Counted from the stretch's first letter, positions 7,688 to 17,937 are shown. The stretch is 34,568 nt of DNA from SAR202 cluster bacterium Casp-Chloro-G4 (GCA_002816705.1 MUCK01000004.1:1-34568); one strand, 5' to 3'. Notes: a model not told the origin generated them from the letters alone. A program made the numbers and translations.

Positions 7688-8994
7688 TTGCCGTCTCCCG
7701 TCCCAGTGGCCGCTGCTAACGTCGGCTGGTACCTGATGGAATAGCGGCGCTCCTTGATACTGAAGCTGGCGATACTGGCTATTATCAGCATGGCCCCAGC
7801 CAGGGCAAACGGAATTTCGTACGCGCCCAACCTGTCGTACAGGAAGCCCGCCATCAAGACGCTTATGGCTCCGCCTATCTGGTGGGCGAAAGTGGAAACG
7901 CCGCCCAGGGTTCCCAAATTTCTCAATCCGTAAATGTCAGCGGTTAGCGATGTCGTCAACGGAGGGGTGGCCACCCAGGAAAGGCCCGCCAGAATTGCGA
8001 ATCCCCATATGCCGACGGACCCGGGCAACGTTACCAGCATCACGTATGCGGTGAAACGGATGGCGTATACAGTGCCCAAAAGGTTCTTACGACTGAACTT
8101 ATCAGCCAGGAAGCCGATAATTATCACGCCTACTATATTCAGTCCGCCCATGAGTCCAAATGCTGCCGCCGCCTCTCCCGGCGACGTACCCCGGTCCAAG
8201 GCGAACGGCACGTAGTGGAAGGAAATGATTAGGGTTGTCATGCCGCAGACAAAGTAGGCACCCGATAGCTGCCAGATAGGCGGCGACCTCAATGAATCGG
8301 TCCAGGTCTGGGTAGCCAATGGCGGCTCTGGTTGGTTAGAAGCACCTGAAGTATTGCCCTTGGTCGCGGCGCTAATCCGACCTTCGGGTATCTCGCCTAT
8401 ATCCCCTGGATTGTTTCGGAAAATAAGTAGTGCCAGCGGCAAGGCCAGGAAAAAGATGAAGGCTCCCAATACGAACCATGCCACACGCCAATTGGCCGTT
8501 ATGATCAGATAGGTGGCAAGGGGCACAAGGATAAGGGCGCCCGCCGACGGCCCCGCGCTACACAGACTCAACGCCATGCCTCGCCTGCGGTAGAACCATC
8601 GGGCTATCATTGCGTGCACCGTCACCAGCGATGCGCCACTCAACGCAGTTGAGCTTACGAAACCAAACAACCCTATCAGCACCCAGATGCTGTTGATCTG
8701 GCTCATGAGCATAGTGGATATGCCCAGGACGGCAAGACTGATGGAGATTACTACGCGCCCGCCAAACTTGTCGTAGAGGCGACCCAAGAAAGGTTGCGTC
8801 AGGCCATTCATCAAAATGCCAATGGCTCCGGCTGCGGACACCTGGCTTCGCGTCCACTCCAACTCTTCGCTCATGGGGATTACGAATACGCCGAAAGCAT
8901 TTCGGGCGCCCGTTGCCAGGAATAGCGTGAAGAATCCCACGGCAACTATCAGCCAGCCGTAGAACAACTTGTTGCCTTTAATATTCTCAGCCAT
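7684..8994 (-). CDS. MFS transporter, monocarboxylate/oxalate:formate antiporter-like
   Basis: A 436-residue, 12-helix MFS protein. The N-terminus FYGWLIVAVGFFTLFLATGARNAFGVFVIPM and the loop LYDKFGGR resemble the oxalate:formate antiporter/monocarboxylate-porter group. The second half repeats the motif (FLADKFSRKNLLG). The ATG at 8994 gives the usual short cytoplasmic N-terminus; a TTG at 9018 is an alternative with a GGGAG nearby. A promoter-like pair lies upstream. It heads a minus-strand unit with a small membrane protein and an SRPBCC protein. An organic-acid substrate is a guess from the subgroup. Confidence 0.88.
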   Translation of the reverse strand: MAENIKGNKLFYGWLIVAVGFFTLFLATGARNAFGVFVIPMSEELEWTRSQVSAAGAIGILMNGLTQPFLGRLYDKFGGRVVISISLAVLGISTMLMSQINSIWVLIGLFGFVSSTALSGASLVTVHAMIARWFYRRRGMALSLCSAGPSAGALILVPLATYLIITANWRVAWFVLGAFIFFLALPLALLIFRNNPGDIGEIPEGRISAATKGNTSGASNQPEPPLATQTWTDSLRSPPIWQLSGAYFVCGMTTLIISFHYVPFALDRGTSPGEAAAAFGLMGGLNIVGVIIIGFLADKFSRKNLLGTVYAIRFTAYVMLVTLPGSVGIWGFAILAGLSWVATPPLTTSLTADIYGLRNLGTLGGVSTFAHQIGGAISVLMAGFLYDRLGAYEIPFALAGAMLIIASIASFSIKERRYSIRYQPTLAAATGTGDGN

Positions 8995-9030
8995 TGATCT
9001 TCTACCCGAGGCTCCCAAGTTCGATAATCA

Positions 9031-9059
9031 AGTCTAACATCGGGTTAATGGGATAGCAA
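9031..9059 (-). promoter_or_regulatory. Promoter-like sequence for the minus-strand MFS unit
   Basis: Read on the minus strand, TTGCTA (9059-9054) and TAGACT (9036-9031) are spaced by 17 bp, about 37 nt ahead of the MFS start. Each box matches consensus at four of six positions, so this is moderate evidence only. It is back-to-back with the better promoter at 9133-9161. Confidence 0.35.
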
Positions 9060-9132
9060 CGGAACCTGCACGCCCGATACGGCAAACCTCGGTTTAAATG
9101 TTCATCTGGAGAAAAGTTGCCACAAAGGGTGA

Positions 9133-9161
9133 TTGAGCATTCTTTTAGCTCCCCGTAGAAT
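9133..9161 (+). promoter_or_regulatory. Promoter-like sequence for the plus-strand MFS gene
   Basis: TTGAGC (9133-9138) and TAGAAT (9156-9161) with a 17-bp spacer lie 41 nt before the TTG start at 9202, on the plus side of the divergent MFS/MFS intergenic region. Confidence 0.5.
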
Positions 9162-9201
9162 GCGGCCTTAATAGGCCAGTTTGATCGCCAAGGGAGAAGG
9201 T

Positions 9202-10440
9202 TTGTCCGCACAGTCCGCTGCAGTAGGAACGCGCTTTCAGGCAATTAGCGCGTTGCGACATCGTAACTACCGCCTTTACTGGTTGTCCGGGCTGGGTCAG
9301 GCCATGGCTGTGGGCATGCAGTTCCTTATCCTGGGTTGGCTGGTGCTGCAGTTAACCAACTCGGCCTCGCAACTCGGGCTCGTGATATTCCTGTATGGCT
9401 TGCCCAACCTGTCCATGCTCTTATTCGGTGGCATCTTTGCCGACCGCGTCGACCGTCGTTTAATGCTGGTGTACTCGCAGATGGCGGTGACTGCACTTGT
9501 ACTGCTAGCTGCGACGTTGACCTTGCTACAACTCATTTCCATATGGCACATATATGGGATAGCCCTGGTCTTGGGCGTCATTCAGGGAATCAACATGCCC
9601 GCCCGCATCTCTATCGTTGCCGACCTTGTGCCCAGGGAGGACATCCTCAATGCCACATCATTGAACATGGCGGTCTTCAACACCGGTCGCATCATTGGGC
9701 CGTCGATTGCCGGCGGGATAATCGATTATGTTGGACTAGGCCATGCCCTGTTTATCAACGCTGCGCTTTATGCTATGGGCGTGTTGTTTTTGCTGATGAT
9801 GAGCGGTGTGCCCTCAAAGACTGCCCGCAACCACGGGAACCTGCTCATAGGTCTTTGGGAGGGAGTACGGTATACCGCCGTTACGCCTATTGCCTATTCG
9901 CTGGTGGGCCTGAGCTTTGCCTTTGGTTTTTTCGGCGCAGCCTACATCCAGGTGTTGCCCGCTTTCGCCAAAGATGTGCTGAGGGTAAACGCCAGTGGTG
10001 CGGGCTGGCTAATCTCAGCCAGCGGGATCGGCTCGCTTTTTGGCAGTATGTACATGGCCTCTCTAGGCAACACCCGGCACAAGAGCGCCCTGCTCATCGG
10101 AATGATAACCCTATTTGGAGTGATGCTTTTCTTTTACTCGTTGTCACCCATATATGTCCTTTCCTTCATCATCTTGCTAATTGCCGGGATAGGCTTCACC
10201 GGCTTCATTTCCATGGGTACCACAATTTTTCAACTGTCCACACCTATGGAACTCCGAGGCCGGATGATGAGTCAGTGGCTGGTCGGAGCGGCAACCCAAT
10301 TCGTCGGGGCATTTCCGATAAGCCTGGCTGCAGAATACCTGGGGTGGCATACCGCCATGGCGGGCAGCGCTCTCATGATGTTGGCCATGGTCTTTTGGCT
10401 TGGGATCTACCGGCCAACGTTCCGGCAATTGAAGCTTTGA
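9202..10440 (+). CDS. MFS transporter, EntS/MFS_3-like exporter
   Basis: A 412-residue MFS protein whose N-terminus RHRNYRLYWLSGLGQAMAVG and following GWLVLQLTNSASQLGLV are characteristic of the MFS_3/enterobactin-exporter-like group; the conserved loop FADRVDRR follows. Twelve hydrophobic segments are seen. I place the start at the TTG at 9202 because GGGAG lies 5 nt upstream; the first in-frame TTG is at 9181 and would put that ribosome site inside the gene. The gene stands alone between divergent MFS genes and polA. It probably exports a small hydrophobic compound or siderophore-like molecule; the substrate is unknown. Confidence 0.88.
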   Translation: MSAQSAAVGTRFQAISALRHRNYRLYWLSGLGQAMAVGMQFLILGWLVLQLTNSASQLGLVIFLYGLPNLSMLLFGGIFADRVDRRLMLVYSQMAVTALVLLAATLTLLQLISIWHIYGIALVLGVIQGINMPARISIVADLVPREDILNATSLNMAVFNTGRIIGPSIAGGIIDYVGLGHALFINAALYAMGVLFLLMMSGVPSKTARNHGNLLIGLWEGVRYTAVTPIAYSLVGLSFAFGFFGAAYIQVLPAFAKDVLRVNASGAGWLISASGIGSLFGSMYMASLGNTRHKSALLIGMITLFGVMLFFYSLSPIYVLSFIILLIAGIGFTGFISMGTTIFQLSTPMELRGRMMSQWLVGAATQFVGAFPISLAAEYLGWHTAMAGSALMMLAMVFWLGIYRPTFRQLKL

Positions 10441-10510
10441 CGATGCCGTAATAAGGCACGCCGACCAGTTTGCCCGCGCGATGTATAATCCCCTTGTACA
10501 TTTAGGATTT

Positions 10511-10519
10511 TGATAAAAT
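10511..10519 (+). promoter_or_regulatory. Extended -10 element ahead of polA
   Basis: TG-A-TAAAAT at 10511-10519 fits an extended -10 box, 35 nt before the polA start. A second perfect TATAAT lies at 10484-10489. Neither has a convincing -35 box at normal spacing, so the choice between them is open. Confidence 0.35.
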
Positions 10520-10553
10520 TTCCCACCCCAAACCACATCCACAGGTGAGCGCT

Positions 10554-13352
10554 ATGACCACCGGCACTACAAAATCCATGTTCAAAGAGAAGCCCTTGCT
10601 GATCCTGATTGACGGTCATGCCCTGGTTCATCGGGCCTTCCACGCCTTTCGCGATCCGCTGAACGTTCGCGCCACCGGCGAAGAGGTCACGGCCGTTTAT
10701 GGCTTCCTCAACACGTTGCTGCGGACGATAAGCGAGTGGAGTCCTACCCACTGCATCGTGACCTTCGACGTATCTGCGCCAACCTTTCGGCATAAGGCGT
10801 TCGCAGCGTACAAAGCGCACCGTCCTCCTACTCCGCCAGAGCTTCGGGGCCAGTTCGGGCGTGTCCGCCAAGTCGTTGAGTCCTTCAAGATTCCTATTTT
10901 GGAGTTGGAGGGCTTCGAGGCCGATGACATTTTGGGGACCCTGGCTATGCAGGCGGAAGAGAGCGAAATCGAGACACTGATCCTCACAGGGGACAGCGAC
11001 ATCTTGCAGTTGGTGTCGCCCTGGGTACGGGTGCTGCTTTCGGCCAACGCCAACAGGACCAACGTCTACGACGCCACGGCTGTAAAGGAACGCTACGAGG
11101 GCCTGGGTCCGGAGTACGTGGCAGAGATCAAGGCCTTGCAGGGCGACACGTCAGATAACATACCGGGTGTCCCTAAGGTCGGTGCGAAGAGCGCCATAAG
11201 GCTGCTCACGGCTCACGGTAGCGTTCAGGGTATTTATGACCACATCGACGAGGTTACGCCTCCCAGTGTGCAGAAATCCCTGCGCGAAAACAAAGACCTG
11301 GCCTTCCAGTGCAAGATGCTAACCACTATTCGCCGAGACGCCCCGGTCACCCTGGACCTGGAGGCCGCCCGCTTCGGCAATTACGATCGGGCAGAGGTTG
11401 TCGACCTCATGCGTGAGCTTGAGTTCTTCAGCATGGTGAATCGCATTCCGGCAGACGGCGCCAACAGCGACAATGGTGAGCAGTTGGAGCTTATGGCCAT
11501 GGCCGAAGAGGAGCGCGTTCCCACGGAATATACGCTGGTGGACACAGGGGCTGCGCTGGATGAGATGATAACCAGCCTCTCAGCTGCGGACATCTTTGCC
11601 TTTGATACAGAGACCACCTCTCTGAACGCCATGCAGGCCGAACTAGTTGGCTTGTCCTTTTCCATCGAGGATGCTAAGGGCTGGTACGTGCCGGTGGGCC
11701 ACGAAGAGGGTACCCAGGTCCCCATGCAGCAGGTACTGGACAAGCTTCGTCCGATATTCGAAAGCCATGAGATTGCCAAGGCCGCTCACAACGCCAACTA
11801 CGACCTGATGATTCTGGCGAATTATGACATTAAGGTGCAGAACGTCACGTTTGACACCATGCTGGCCGCTCACGTTAGCGGAAGAAAGGTCATTGGACTC
11901 AAGGCACTGGCCCTGGAGTGCCTGCACGAGGAGATGACCGAGATCAGCGAACTTATGGGCACAGGCCGTAAGAAGATCACGATGGACAAGGTCGAAATCC
12001 AGAAGGCCGCCGATTACGCCACTGCCGACGCGGACATGACCCACCGGCTGATGTCCATATTCGAAGAGGAGCTTGCGCAGAAGGACGTGCGGAAACTCTT
12101 CGACACTGTGGAGATGCCGTTGGTGCCCGTGTTGGTGGACATGCAACGCACCGGCGTGACCATCGACTCCAATATGCTGGCTGATATGTCCGAGGAATTG
12201 GGCGCGCAGTTAGGCGAAATTCAGCACAACATGTACCAGGTGGTGGGCCACGAGTTCAATATAAATTCCTCACAGCAGTTGGGCGACGTCTTGTTTAACG
12301 AGCTACGACTGCCCGTTACCCGTCGCACCCAGAAAGGCTATTCCACGGACGCGGCGGCGTTGGAGGGCCTCAAAGAAATGCTGGACCTGGGAAAAAGCGA
12401 GGGCGTTGACCCCAAGTCATACGAGGTGCTGGACCACGTTTTGGAGTACCGCCAGCTATCCAAGATAAAGTCGACGTATGTGGATGCTCTGCCCAACCTT
12501 GTTAATCCAAAGACGGGCCGAATTCACACTAGTTATAACCAGACAGGCTCTGCCACCGGTCGCCTATCCAGCAACGAACCCAACGTGCAGAACATACCTG
12601 TGCGCACGGAGTTGGGCCGCAAAGTCCGCAACGCCTTTGTCGCGGAGAACGCTCCGGCGTGGACGCTGCTGGCCGCCGACTACTCGCAGATTGAGCTGCG
12701 AATACTGGCGCACATGTCCGAGGACGAGCGGCTGCTGGCCGCGTTTCATAGGGGTGAGGACATCCACGCCGCCACGGCATCTTCTGTGTTCGACGTGCCA
12801 ATAGACGGCGTGACATCAGACATGCGGCGCATAGCCAAGATCATGAACTTCGGCGTGCTGTACGGCCTGAGCGCCTTCGGCATACGTCAGCAGACGGGCC
12901 TGAGCGCGGAAGAAGGCCAGCGCTTCATCGAGACCTACTTTGGAAGCTACCCCGGCATTCGCACCTACATTGATAGGACGAAGGAGAAGGTCAAAGCGGA
13001 TGGGTATGTAGAAACCCTGCTGGGCCGCCGACGCTACATTCCCGAGGTTCGTTCCACGAATGGCAACATTCGGAACGCTGGTGAGCGTATGGCCATCAAC
13101 ATGCCGATTCAGGGTACTGCTGCCGACATAATCAAGATTGCCATGATAGCCATTCAGGACCGCCTGGAAGAGAAGGGCCTGCGCTCCAAGATGATCATTC
13201 AGGTCCACGACGAGCTGATCTTCGAGGTGCCGCGTGAGGAGCTGCAACAGATGCGTGAGATGGTCAACGAGCTAATGCCGGCCTCCATGGAGTTGGCCGT
13301 GCCACTGGACGTGGCTCTTAAGACAGGCGACTCTTGGGGCCAAATGGAGTGA
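10554..13352 (+). CDS. polA: DNA polymerase I with 5'-3' and 3'-5' exonuclease domains
   Basis: The 932-residue protein carries all three Pol I domains. Residues 1-290 are the 5' nuclease (LLILIDGHALVHRAFHAF, FEADDILGTLA, GDTSDNIPGVPKVGAKSA with its helix-hairpin-helix). Residues 320-510 are the 3'-5' exonuclease with intact acidic residues: FDTET (D351, E353), NYDLM and YATADAD. Residues 530-932 are the polymerase: ADYSQIELR (D709), the O-helix RRIAKIMNFGVLYGLSAFG, and VHDELI (D886). Proofreading should therefore be active, unlike Taq-type enzymes. The ATG at 10554 follows AGGTGA; a GTG nine bases upstream is the alternative. It acts in Okazaki-fragment maturation and excision repair. Confidence 0.97.
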   Translation: MTTGTTKSMFKEKPLLILIDGHALVHRAFHAFRDPLNVRATGEEVTAVYGFLNTLLRTISEWSPTHCIVTFDVSAPTFRHKAFAAYKAHRPPTPPELRGQFGRVRQVVESFKIPILELEGFEADDILGTLAMQAEESEIETLILTGDSDILQLVSPWVRVLLSANANRTNVYDATAVKERYEGLGPEYVAEIKALQGDTSDNIPGVPKVGAKSAIRLLTAHGSVQGIYDHIDEVTPPSVQKSLRENKDLAFQCKMLTTIRRDAPVTLDLEAARFGNYDRAEVVDLMRELEFFSMVNRIPADGANSDNGEQLELMAMAEEERVPTEYTLVDTGAALDEMITSLSAADIFAFDTETTSLNAMQAELVGLSFSIEDAKGWYVPVGHEEGTQVPMQQVLDKLRPIFESHEIAKAAHNANYDLMILANYDIKVQNVTFDTMLAAHVSGRKVIGLKALALECLHEEMTEISELMGTGRKKITMDKVEIQKAADYATADADMTHRLMSIFEEELAQKDVRKLFDTVEMPLVPVLVDMQRTGVTIDSNMLADMSEELGAQLGEIQHNMYQVVGHEFNINSSQQLGDVLFNELRLPVTRRTQKGYSTDAAALEGLKEMLDLGKSEGVDPKSYEVLDHVLEYRQLSKIKSTYVDALPNLVNPKTGRIHTSYNQTGSATGRLSSNEPNVQNIPVRTELGRKVRNAFVAENAPAWTLLAADYSQIELRILAHMSEDERLLAAFHRGEDIHAATASSVFDVPIDGVTSDMRRIAKIMNFGVLYGLSAFGIRQQTGLSAEEGQRFIETYFGSYPGIRTYIDRTKEKVKADGYVETLLGRRRYIPEVRSTNGNIRNAGERMAINMPIQGTAADIIKIAMIAIQDRLEEKGLRSKMIIQVHDELIFEVPREELQQMREMVNELMPASMELAVPLDVALKTGDSWGQME

Positions 13353-13379
13353 GTCATCTTGTTACTTGTATAGTTTCTC

Positions 13380-13694
13380 CTAATCTCCGAATGACAGATA
13401 CGGCTCAGCCTTTATATTGAGGTGCTTCAACTTAGCCTCCATGAATTCTTGAAGTTCAATTTTCCCTTCAAGAATGGCTACTAAATCCTCGCCGTCCATC
13501 AAAATGATTTTCTTGTCAGGGTTCTGTTTAAGTACGCCCGGTACATTGTCGGACCAACCCAAGATTGATAAAAAGACCCCCAACGTTTGATATCCCGAAC
13601 GGACTACTGGGCCAAGCAAACCGTCCGTATCGCGTCCATCGGCGAGTTTTTGCCTCCACCGACATTCCACGATGTAGTGCCAGCCTGTAGCCCG
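13380..13694 (-). pseudogene. C-terminal remnant of a restriction-endonuclease-like (Mrr/PD-(D/E)xK) protein
   Basis: The minus frame reads RATGWHYIVECRWRQK and ends in IILMDGEDLVAILEG plus a helical tail. WHYIVECRWRQK has the E-x-K end of a PD-(D/E)xK nuclease core, and LMDGEDL-AILEG is the familiar C-terminus of Mrr-like restriction-endonuclease domains. An in-frame TGA (13697-13695) stands immediately before this, and no N-terminal part is found upstream. The only possible internal start, GTG at 13670, would cut into the active site. I read it as a broken gene. Its N-terminal edge abuts another broken gene on the opposite strand. Confidence 0.65.
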
Positions 13695-13718
13695 TCAACT
13701 AAAGAGAGGGGAACGGAA

Positions 13719-13868
13719 ATCAATATAGTTAGGGTAACCGGCCTGAGACATAGCGTAATGGCGAGAGGCCTTACCGAGGATGACTTTGAGGGCAAGAACA
13801 CGGGCTTCGGTCTGCCGCCAGATGCCGTAGAGGCCATCATGAATTTCGACAAGGTCGTGACATTCTAA
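13719..13868 (+). pseudogene. C-terminal remnant resembling DsrE/DsrF-like sulfur-relay proteins
   Basis: The plus frame encodes about 49 residues ending ARGLTEDDFEG...DAVEAIMNFDKVVTF and stop TAA. The pattern ARGL-EDDF, a variable loop and a final KVVTF is how DsrE-like peroxiredoxin-family proteins end; the upstream two thirds are missing. Further upstream the frame is only antisense to the nuclease remnant. ATG at 13758 would give 36 residues; an ATC at 13719 has GAGGGG 7 nt upstream. It may be a decayed gene or a very small protein. The family call is tentative. Confidence 0.35.
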
Positions 13869-13878
13869 TCGCCGGGCC

Positions 13879-13913
13879 TGTACGAGTTTGGTAGCTTCGG
13901 CTTCGCTCGTACA
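13879..13913 (+). terminator. Hairpin after the DsrE-like remnant
   Basis: TGTACGAG (13879-13886) pairs with CTCGTACA (13906-13913). Inside it AGC-TTCG-GCT can form a UUCG tetraloop stem. It lies 10 nt after the TAA of the DsrE-like frame. No T-tract follows, so it is a hairpin of terminator-like position and not a standard rho-independent terminator. Confidence 0.45.
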
Positions 13914-14033
13914 TGCCTTAGTTCTTAGCTAGCCCCTTTCAGCGGACCGTCCAATGTCACCGGGTACAGGCTTTAGCGCTCTCCGCATCCCAGTCGTTCC
14001 GCCAAATAGCCCCTTGGGCCCCACATAGCTAAA

Positions 14034-14092
14034 AGCGGGTTAATCAATGCATAACCCGGTATAATGTAATCCTGTATGCATTTTTACCCGCT
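14034..14092 (+). promoter_or_regulatory. metH promoter region: -10 box inside a large dyad
   Basis: A perfect TATAAT lies at 14060-14065, 63 nt before the metH ATG. Around it are inverted copies of two blocks: AGCGGGT (14034-14040) with ACCCGCT (14086-14092), and AATGCATA (14046-14053) with TATGCATT (14075-14082). The -10 box sits in the 21-nt centre. The left arm also forms a tighter inverted repeat, CGGGTTA (14036-14042) with TAACCCG (14052-14058), overlapping the -35 region, which itself has no good consensus. This is what an operator for a repressor or activator of methionine synthesis could look like. I see no cobalamin riboswitch. Confidence 0.5.
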
Positions 14093-14128
14093 CTATTTGC
14101 CACTTAAATTAAGAGGACCGTTGACTTA

Positions 14129-17100
14129 ATGACTGGAAGCCGAACAGACGCAAAAGTGAATATCGTAGACTGCACTTTGGAACTGGAGAAGATCCTGGAG
14201 CAGCGTGTCCTGGTGCTGGACGGCGCTTGGGGAACCATGATTCAGACGCACGATCTGCAAGAGGAAGCGTTCAGAGGCGACCGATTCAAAGATCACCCTC
14301 GAGATATCAAGGGCAATAACGACATCCTGTCCCTAACGCAACCGCAAATTGTTGAGGAGATACAGCGGCAGTACGCAGAGGCCGGCGCTGATTTTCTTAG
14401 CACCAATACCTTCACGGCTACCAGCGTGGCGCAGTCCGACTACGGCCTGGAGTCCTTCGCTTATGAGATCAATCTTGAGGCCACCCGAATCGCCCGGCGC
14501 GTCGCCGATGAGTACACGGCCAAGCACCCCAACAAGCCGCGGTTCGTCGTGGGTTGCCTGGGGCCTACTAACCGCACCGCGTCCATTTCGCCAGACGTTA
14601 ACGACCCCAGCTACCGCAACATAACCTTCGACGAACTGGTGGAAGCGTACACAGAGAACGCCCGCGCACTCCTGGATGGCGGGGCCCACATCCTCATGAT
14701 TGAAACGGCATTCGATACTCTGAATGCCAAGGCCGCCCTGTTCGCCATCGACCAGCTATTCGAAGAGATTGGCGTGCGAGTTCCGATAATGGTATCGGGC
14801 ACGATCACCGACGCCAGCGGCCGAACCCTTACAGGCCAGACCATTGAGGCATTCTACGCCTCTGTGTCACACCTGCCTCTGCTCAGCGTGGGCATTAACT
14901 GCGCCCTGGGCAGTCGTGAGATGGGGCAGTACTTGCGAGACCTGGCGCCTATTTCCCAGTTCTTCGTCAGCACGCACCCCAACGCGGGCCTTCCTAACGA
15001 GTTTGGGGAGTACGACGAGACACCCGAATACATGGCCTCACAAGCCGCTGGCTACGTGCAGGGCGGGCTGGTAAACATCGTTGGCTCCTGTTGCGGGTCC
15101 ACACCTGCGCACACCAGGGCTATAGCTGAGGCGGTCCAAGGCCTATCGCCTCGAAAGCGCCCCGATTCCGTCGGCAACACTCTTCTCAGCGGCCTGGAAA
15201 AGCTGGAGATACGTCCGGAGTCCAACTTCATCAACGTGGGCGAGCGCACCAACGTCACAGGCTCGGCCCGCTTTCGGCGTCTCATCCGCCAGGAGAAGTA
15301 CGAAGAGGCGCTAACCGTAGCTCGCCAGCAGGTGGAAGACGGTGCGCAGATCATCGACATCAACATGGACGAAGGCCTACTGGACTCTGAAGATGCCATG
15401 CGGCGCTTCGTTAACCTTGTCGCCTCCGAGCCAGACATCTCTCGGGTCCCGCTCATGATTGACAGCTCTCGATTCAGCGTCATCGTGGAAGGGTTGAAGG
15501 CCTCGCAAGGAAAGTGCGTCGTCAACTCCATCTCCTTGAAAGAGGGTGAGGAGCCATTCCGCCATCAGGCCATGCTGGTCCGACGGTACGGCGCGGCAGT
15601 CATCGTCATGGCCTTCGATGAGGAAGGTCAGGCCGACACCATCGAGCGCAAGGTGGAGATTAGCGCCCGCGCCTACCGCATTTTGGTGGACGAGTTGGAT
15701 TTCCAGCCAGAGGACATAATCTTCGACCCAAACATATTCGCAGTAGCCACCGGTATCGAGGAGCATAACCCCTACGCCGTAAATTTCATCGAGGCTTGCC
15801 GGCAACTCAAGGAGCGCTTCCCTCGGTCGCACATCAGCGGAGGCGTCAGCAACGTATCCTTCTCATTCCGAGGCAACGACAGGGTACGGGAGGCCATTCA
15901 CTCCGTCTTCCTGTACCACGCAACCCAGGCCGGGATGGACATGGGCATCGTGAACGCGGGCCAGCTTGCCGTGTATGAAGAGATTCCCAAGGACCTTCGT
16001 GACATCGTGGAGGATGTAGTCCTCAATCGCAGCGACGATGCTACCGAGAGGTTGCTGGAAATTGCAGAATCCTTCCGGGGCGATGCACAGGAGCGAGTTG
16101 TCGATGATTCCTGGCGACTGGAGTCCGTGGAAGAGCGGCTTAAGCACGCCCTTATAAAAGGCATTGATGACTTCGTAGTGGAAGACGTGGAAGAGGCCCG
16201 CCAGTCTGCGGAGCGTCCCATTCACGTTATCGAAGGCCCGCTCATGGACGGCATGAACGTCGTCGGCGACCTCTTCGGCTCCGGCAAGATGTTCCTTCCA
16301 CAGGTGGTTAAAAGCGCTCGCGTTATGAAGAAGGCCGTCGCCCACCTTGTGCCGTTTATCGAGGACGAAAAGACAGCTTCCCGTAGCGTCTCGTCAAAGG
16401 GCAAGATAGTTATGGCCACCGTCAAGGGCGACGTTCACGATATCGGGAAAAACATCGTAGGCGTAGTCTTGGCCTGCAATAACTACGACATCATAGACCT
16501 GGGGGTCATGGTGCCTTTCCAAAAAATACTGGATACCGCTGCCGAAGAGGGCGCGGACATTATCGGCCTTAGCGGGCTTATTACCCCGTCCCTTGATGAA
16601 ATGGTGACAGTCGCCAAAGAGATGAAGCGTCAGGAGTTGAACATACCCCTGCTTATCGGCGGAGCCACTACCTCTGTCGCTCACACCGCCGTTAAGGTCG
16701 ACCCTGAATACCCCAACGGCGTCATACATGTCAAAGACGCATCGCGCGCCGTAGGCGTCGTGGGGGAGCTTCTGCGGGAGGAAACCAGGGACGATTACAT
16801 AAAGAAGTTCAAGGATGAGTACGAGGCGGTCCGGATTTCCAGGGCGGATCGTAACTCGGCTCCCGTGCTGCTATCCCTAGCCGCCGCACGCAGCCGCAGA
16901 GAGACCTTCGATTGGGCCGGTACGGTGGCGCCCGCCCCTACCTTCATTGGGAATAAAGTATTCGACGACTATCCGCTGGAGGAGTTGCTAGGCCACATCG
17001 ACTGGTCGCCTTTCTTCCAGGCGTGGGAGTTGCGTGGCCGCTTTCCCGACATTCTCATTAACCCAATTTACGGCAAGGAGGCCACAAGCCTCTACACCGA

Positions 17101-17863
17101 CGCGCAGGCCATGCTCCGCCGTATGATCGACGAAAAGATTCTCACTGCCAAGGCCGTCGTCGGCTTCTACCCTGCTGACGGTGAGGGGGACGACGTCCAG
17201 CTATATCAAAACGAGGACCGCCTGTCCCAATCCAAGAAACTTCACTTTTTGAGACAGCAAAACGACAAATCGAGGCTGCGAGAGGCCTTCCGTGGGGGCA
17301 ACTATTGCCTATCCGATTTTGTTGCTCCGAAAGAGACGGGCGTGGCAGACCACATAGGTCTGTTTGTTGTCACCGCGGGCATTGGCCTGGACGAGTTCGT
17401 GCGCACGCTGGAGCAGGACCACGACGACTACAGCAGCATTTTGGCCAAGGCGCTGGCAGACAGGCTGGCCGAGGCATTCGCAGAGCGCATGCACGAACGT
17501 GTGCGCCACGAGCTTTGGGGCTACGCCGCCGACGAGAAGCTGGATAACGGCGATCTAATCAAAGAAAGTTACCAGGGCATTCGCCCGGCCCCCGGCTATC
17601 CCGCATGCCCTGACCATACGGAGAAGCGTGCCCTGTTCGACCTGTTGGATGTGGAAAGCAGCGTCGGCGTTACGCTAACGGAAAACTTTGCCATGATGCC
17701 CGCGGCTACGGTAAGCGGCTTCTACTTCGGGCACCCTGGGTCGCACTACTTCGGCGTGGGCCGCATCGGCAAAGATCAGATCGAGGACTACGCCGCCCGT
17801 AAAGGCATGACCGTCGATGAGACCGAGCGTTGGCTCCGCTCCAACCTCGCCTATGACGGGTAG
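14129..17863 (+). CDS. metH: Cobalamin-dependent methionine synthase
   Basis: The 1,244-residue protein has the full MetH architecture. Residues 20-345 are the homocysteine/zinc domain ([16 protein letters not shown] with C258, GSCCGSTP with C321 and C322). Residues 370-630 are the methyltetrahydrofolate domain ([16 protein letters not shown]). Residues 650-890 are the cobalamin cap and binding domain, with [12 protein letters not shown] carrying D768, H770 and G773 of the DxHxxG cobalt-ligand motif. Residues 900-1244 are the reactivation domain ([30 protein letters not shown]). It methylates homocysteine from methyl-THF in the cytoplasm and needs B12. AGAGGA stands 11 nt before the ATG. Nothing essential is missing. 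Confidence 0.97.
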   Translation: MTGSRTDAKVNIVDCTLELEKILEQRVLVLDGAWGTMIQTHDLQEEAFRGDRFKDHPRDIKGNNDILSLTQPQIVEEIQRQYAEAGADFLSTNTFTATSVAQSDYGLESFAYEINLEATRIARRVADEYTAKHPNKPRFVVGCLGPTNRTASISPDVNDPSYRNITFDELVEAYTENARALLDGGAHILMIETAFDTLNAKAALFAIDQLFEEIGVRVPIMVSGTITDASGRTLTGQTIEAFYASVSHLPLLSVGINCALGSREMGQYLRDLAPISQFFVSTHPNAGLPNEFGEYDETPEYMASQAAGYVQGGLVNIVGSCCGSTPAHTRAIAEAVQGLSPRKRPDSVGNTLLSGLEKLEIRPESNFINVGERTNVTGSARFRRLIRQEKYEEALTVARQQVEDGAQIIDINMDEGLLDSEDAMRRFVNLVASEPDISRVPLMIDSSRFSVIVEGLKASQGKCVVNSISLKEGEEPFRHQAMLVRRYGAAVIVMAFDEEGQADTIERKVEISARAYRILVDELDFQPEDIIFDPNIFAVATGIEEHNPYAVNFIEACRQLKERFPRSHISGGVSNVSFSFRGNDRVREAIHSVFLYHATQAGMDMGIVNAGQLAVYEEIPKDLRDIVEDVVLNRSDDATERLLEIAESFRGDAQERVVDDSWRLESVEERLKHALIKGIDDFVVEDVEEARQSAERPIHVIEGPLMDGMNVVGDLFGSGKMFLPQVVKSARVMKKAVAHLVPFIEDEKTASRSVSSKGKIVMATVKGDVHDIGKNIVGVVLACNNYDIIDLGVMVPFQKILDTAAEEGADIIGLSGLITPSLDEMVTVAKEMKRQELNIPLLIGGATTSVAHTAVKVDPEYPNGVIHVKDASRAVGVVGELLREETRDDYIKKFKDEYEAVRISRADRNSAPVLLSLAAARSRRETFDWAGTVAPAPTFIGNKVFDDYPLEELLGHIDWSPFFQAWELRGRFPDILINPIYGKEATSLYTDAQAMLRRMIDEKILTAKAVVGFYPADGEGDDVQLYQNEDRLSQSKKLHFLRQQNDKSRLREAFRGGNYCLSDFVAPKETGVADHIGLFVVTAGIGLDEFVRTLEQDHDDYSSILAKALADRLAEAFAERMHERVRHELWGYAADEKLDNGDLIKESYQGIRPAPGYPACPDHTEKRALFDLLDVESSVGVTLTENFAMMPAATVSGFYFGHPGSHYFGVGRIGKDQIEDYAARKGMTVDETERWLRSNLAYDG

Positions 17864-17937
17864 ATATTGTTAGGCGCAGCCATAAGAATGCGTTACGCTA
17901 CGCCCCCATCCTAACTCCGACGCGTCTGGGGACAAAT

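Noticed and set aside
9336-10451. 371-codon plus-strand frame overlapping the MFS_3 gene
   Set aside because: Its translation is rich in His, Arg and Cys with no membrane segments, while the overlapping frame gives a typical 12-helix transporter.
13870-14128. Cobalamin or SAM riboswitch upstream of metH
   Set aside because: I looked for the B12-box pattern and for a SAM-type multi-stem leader; only DNA-level dyads and a UUCG hairpin are seen, and most of the dyad lies upstream of the likely transcription start.
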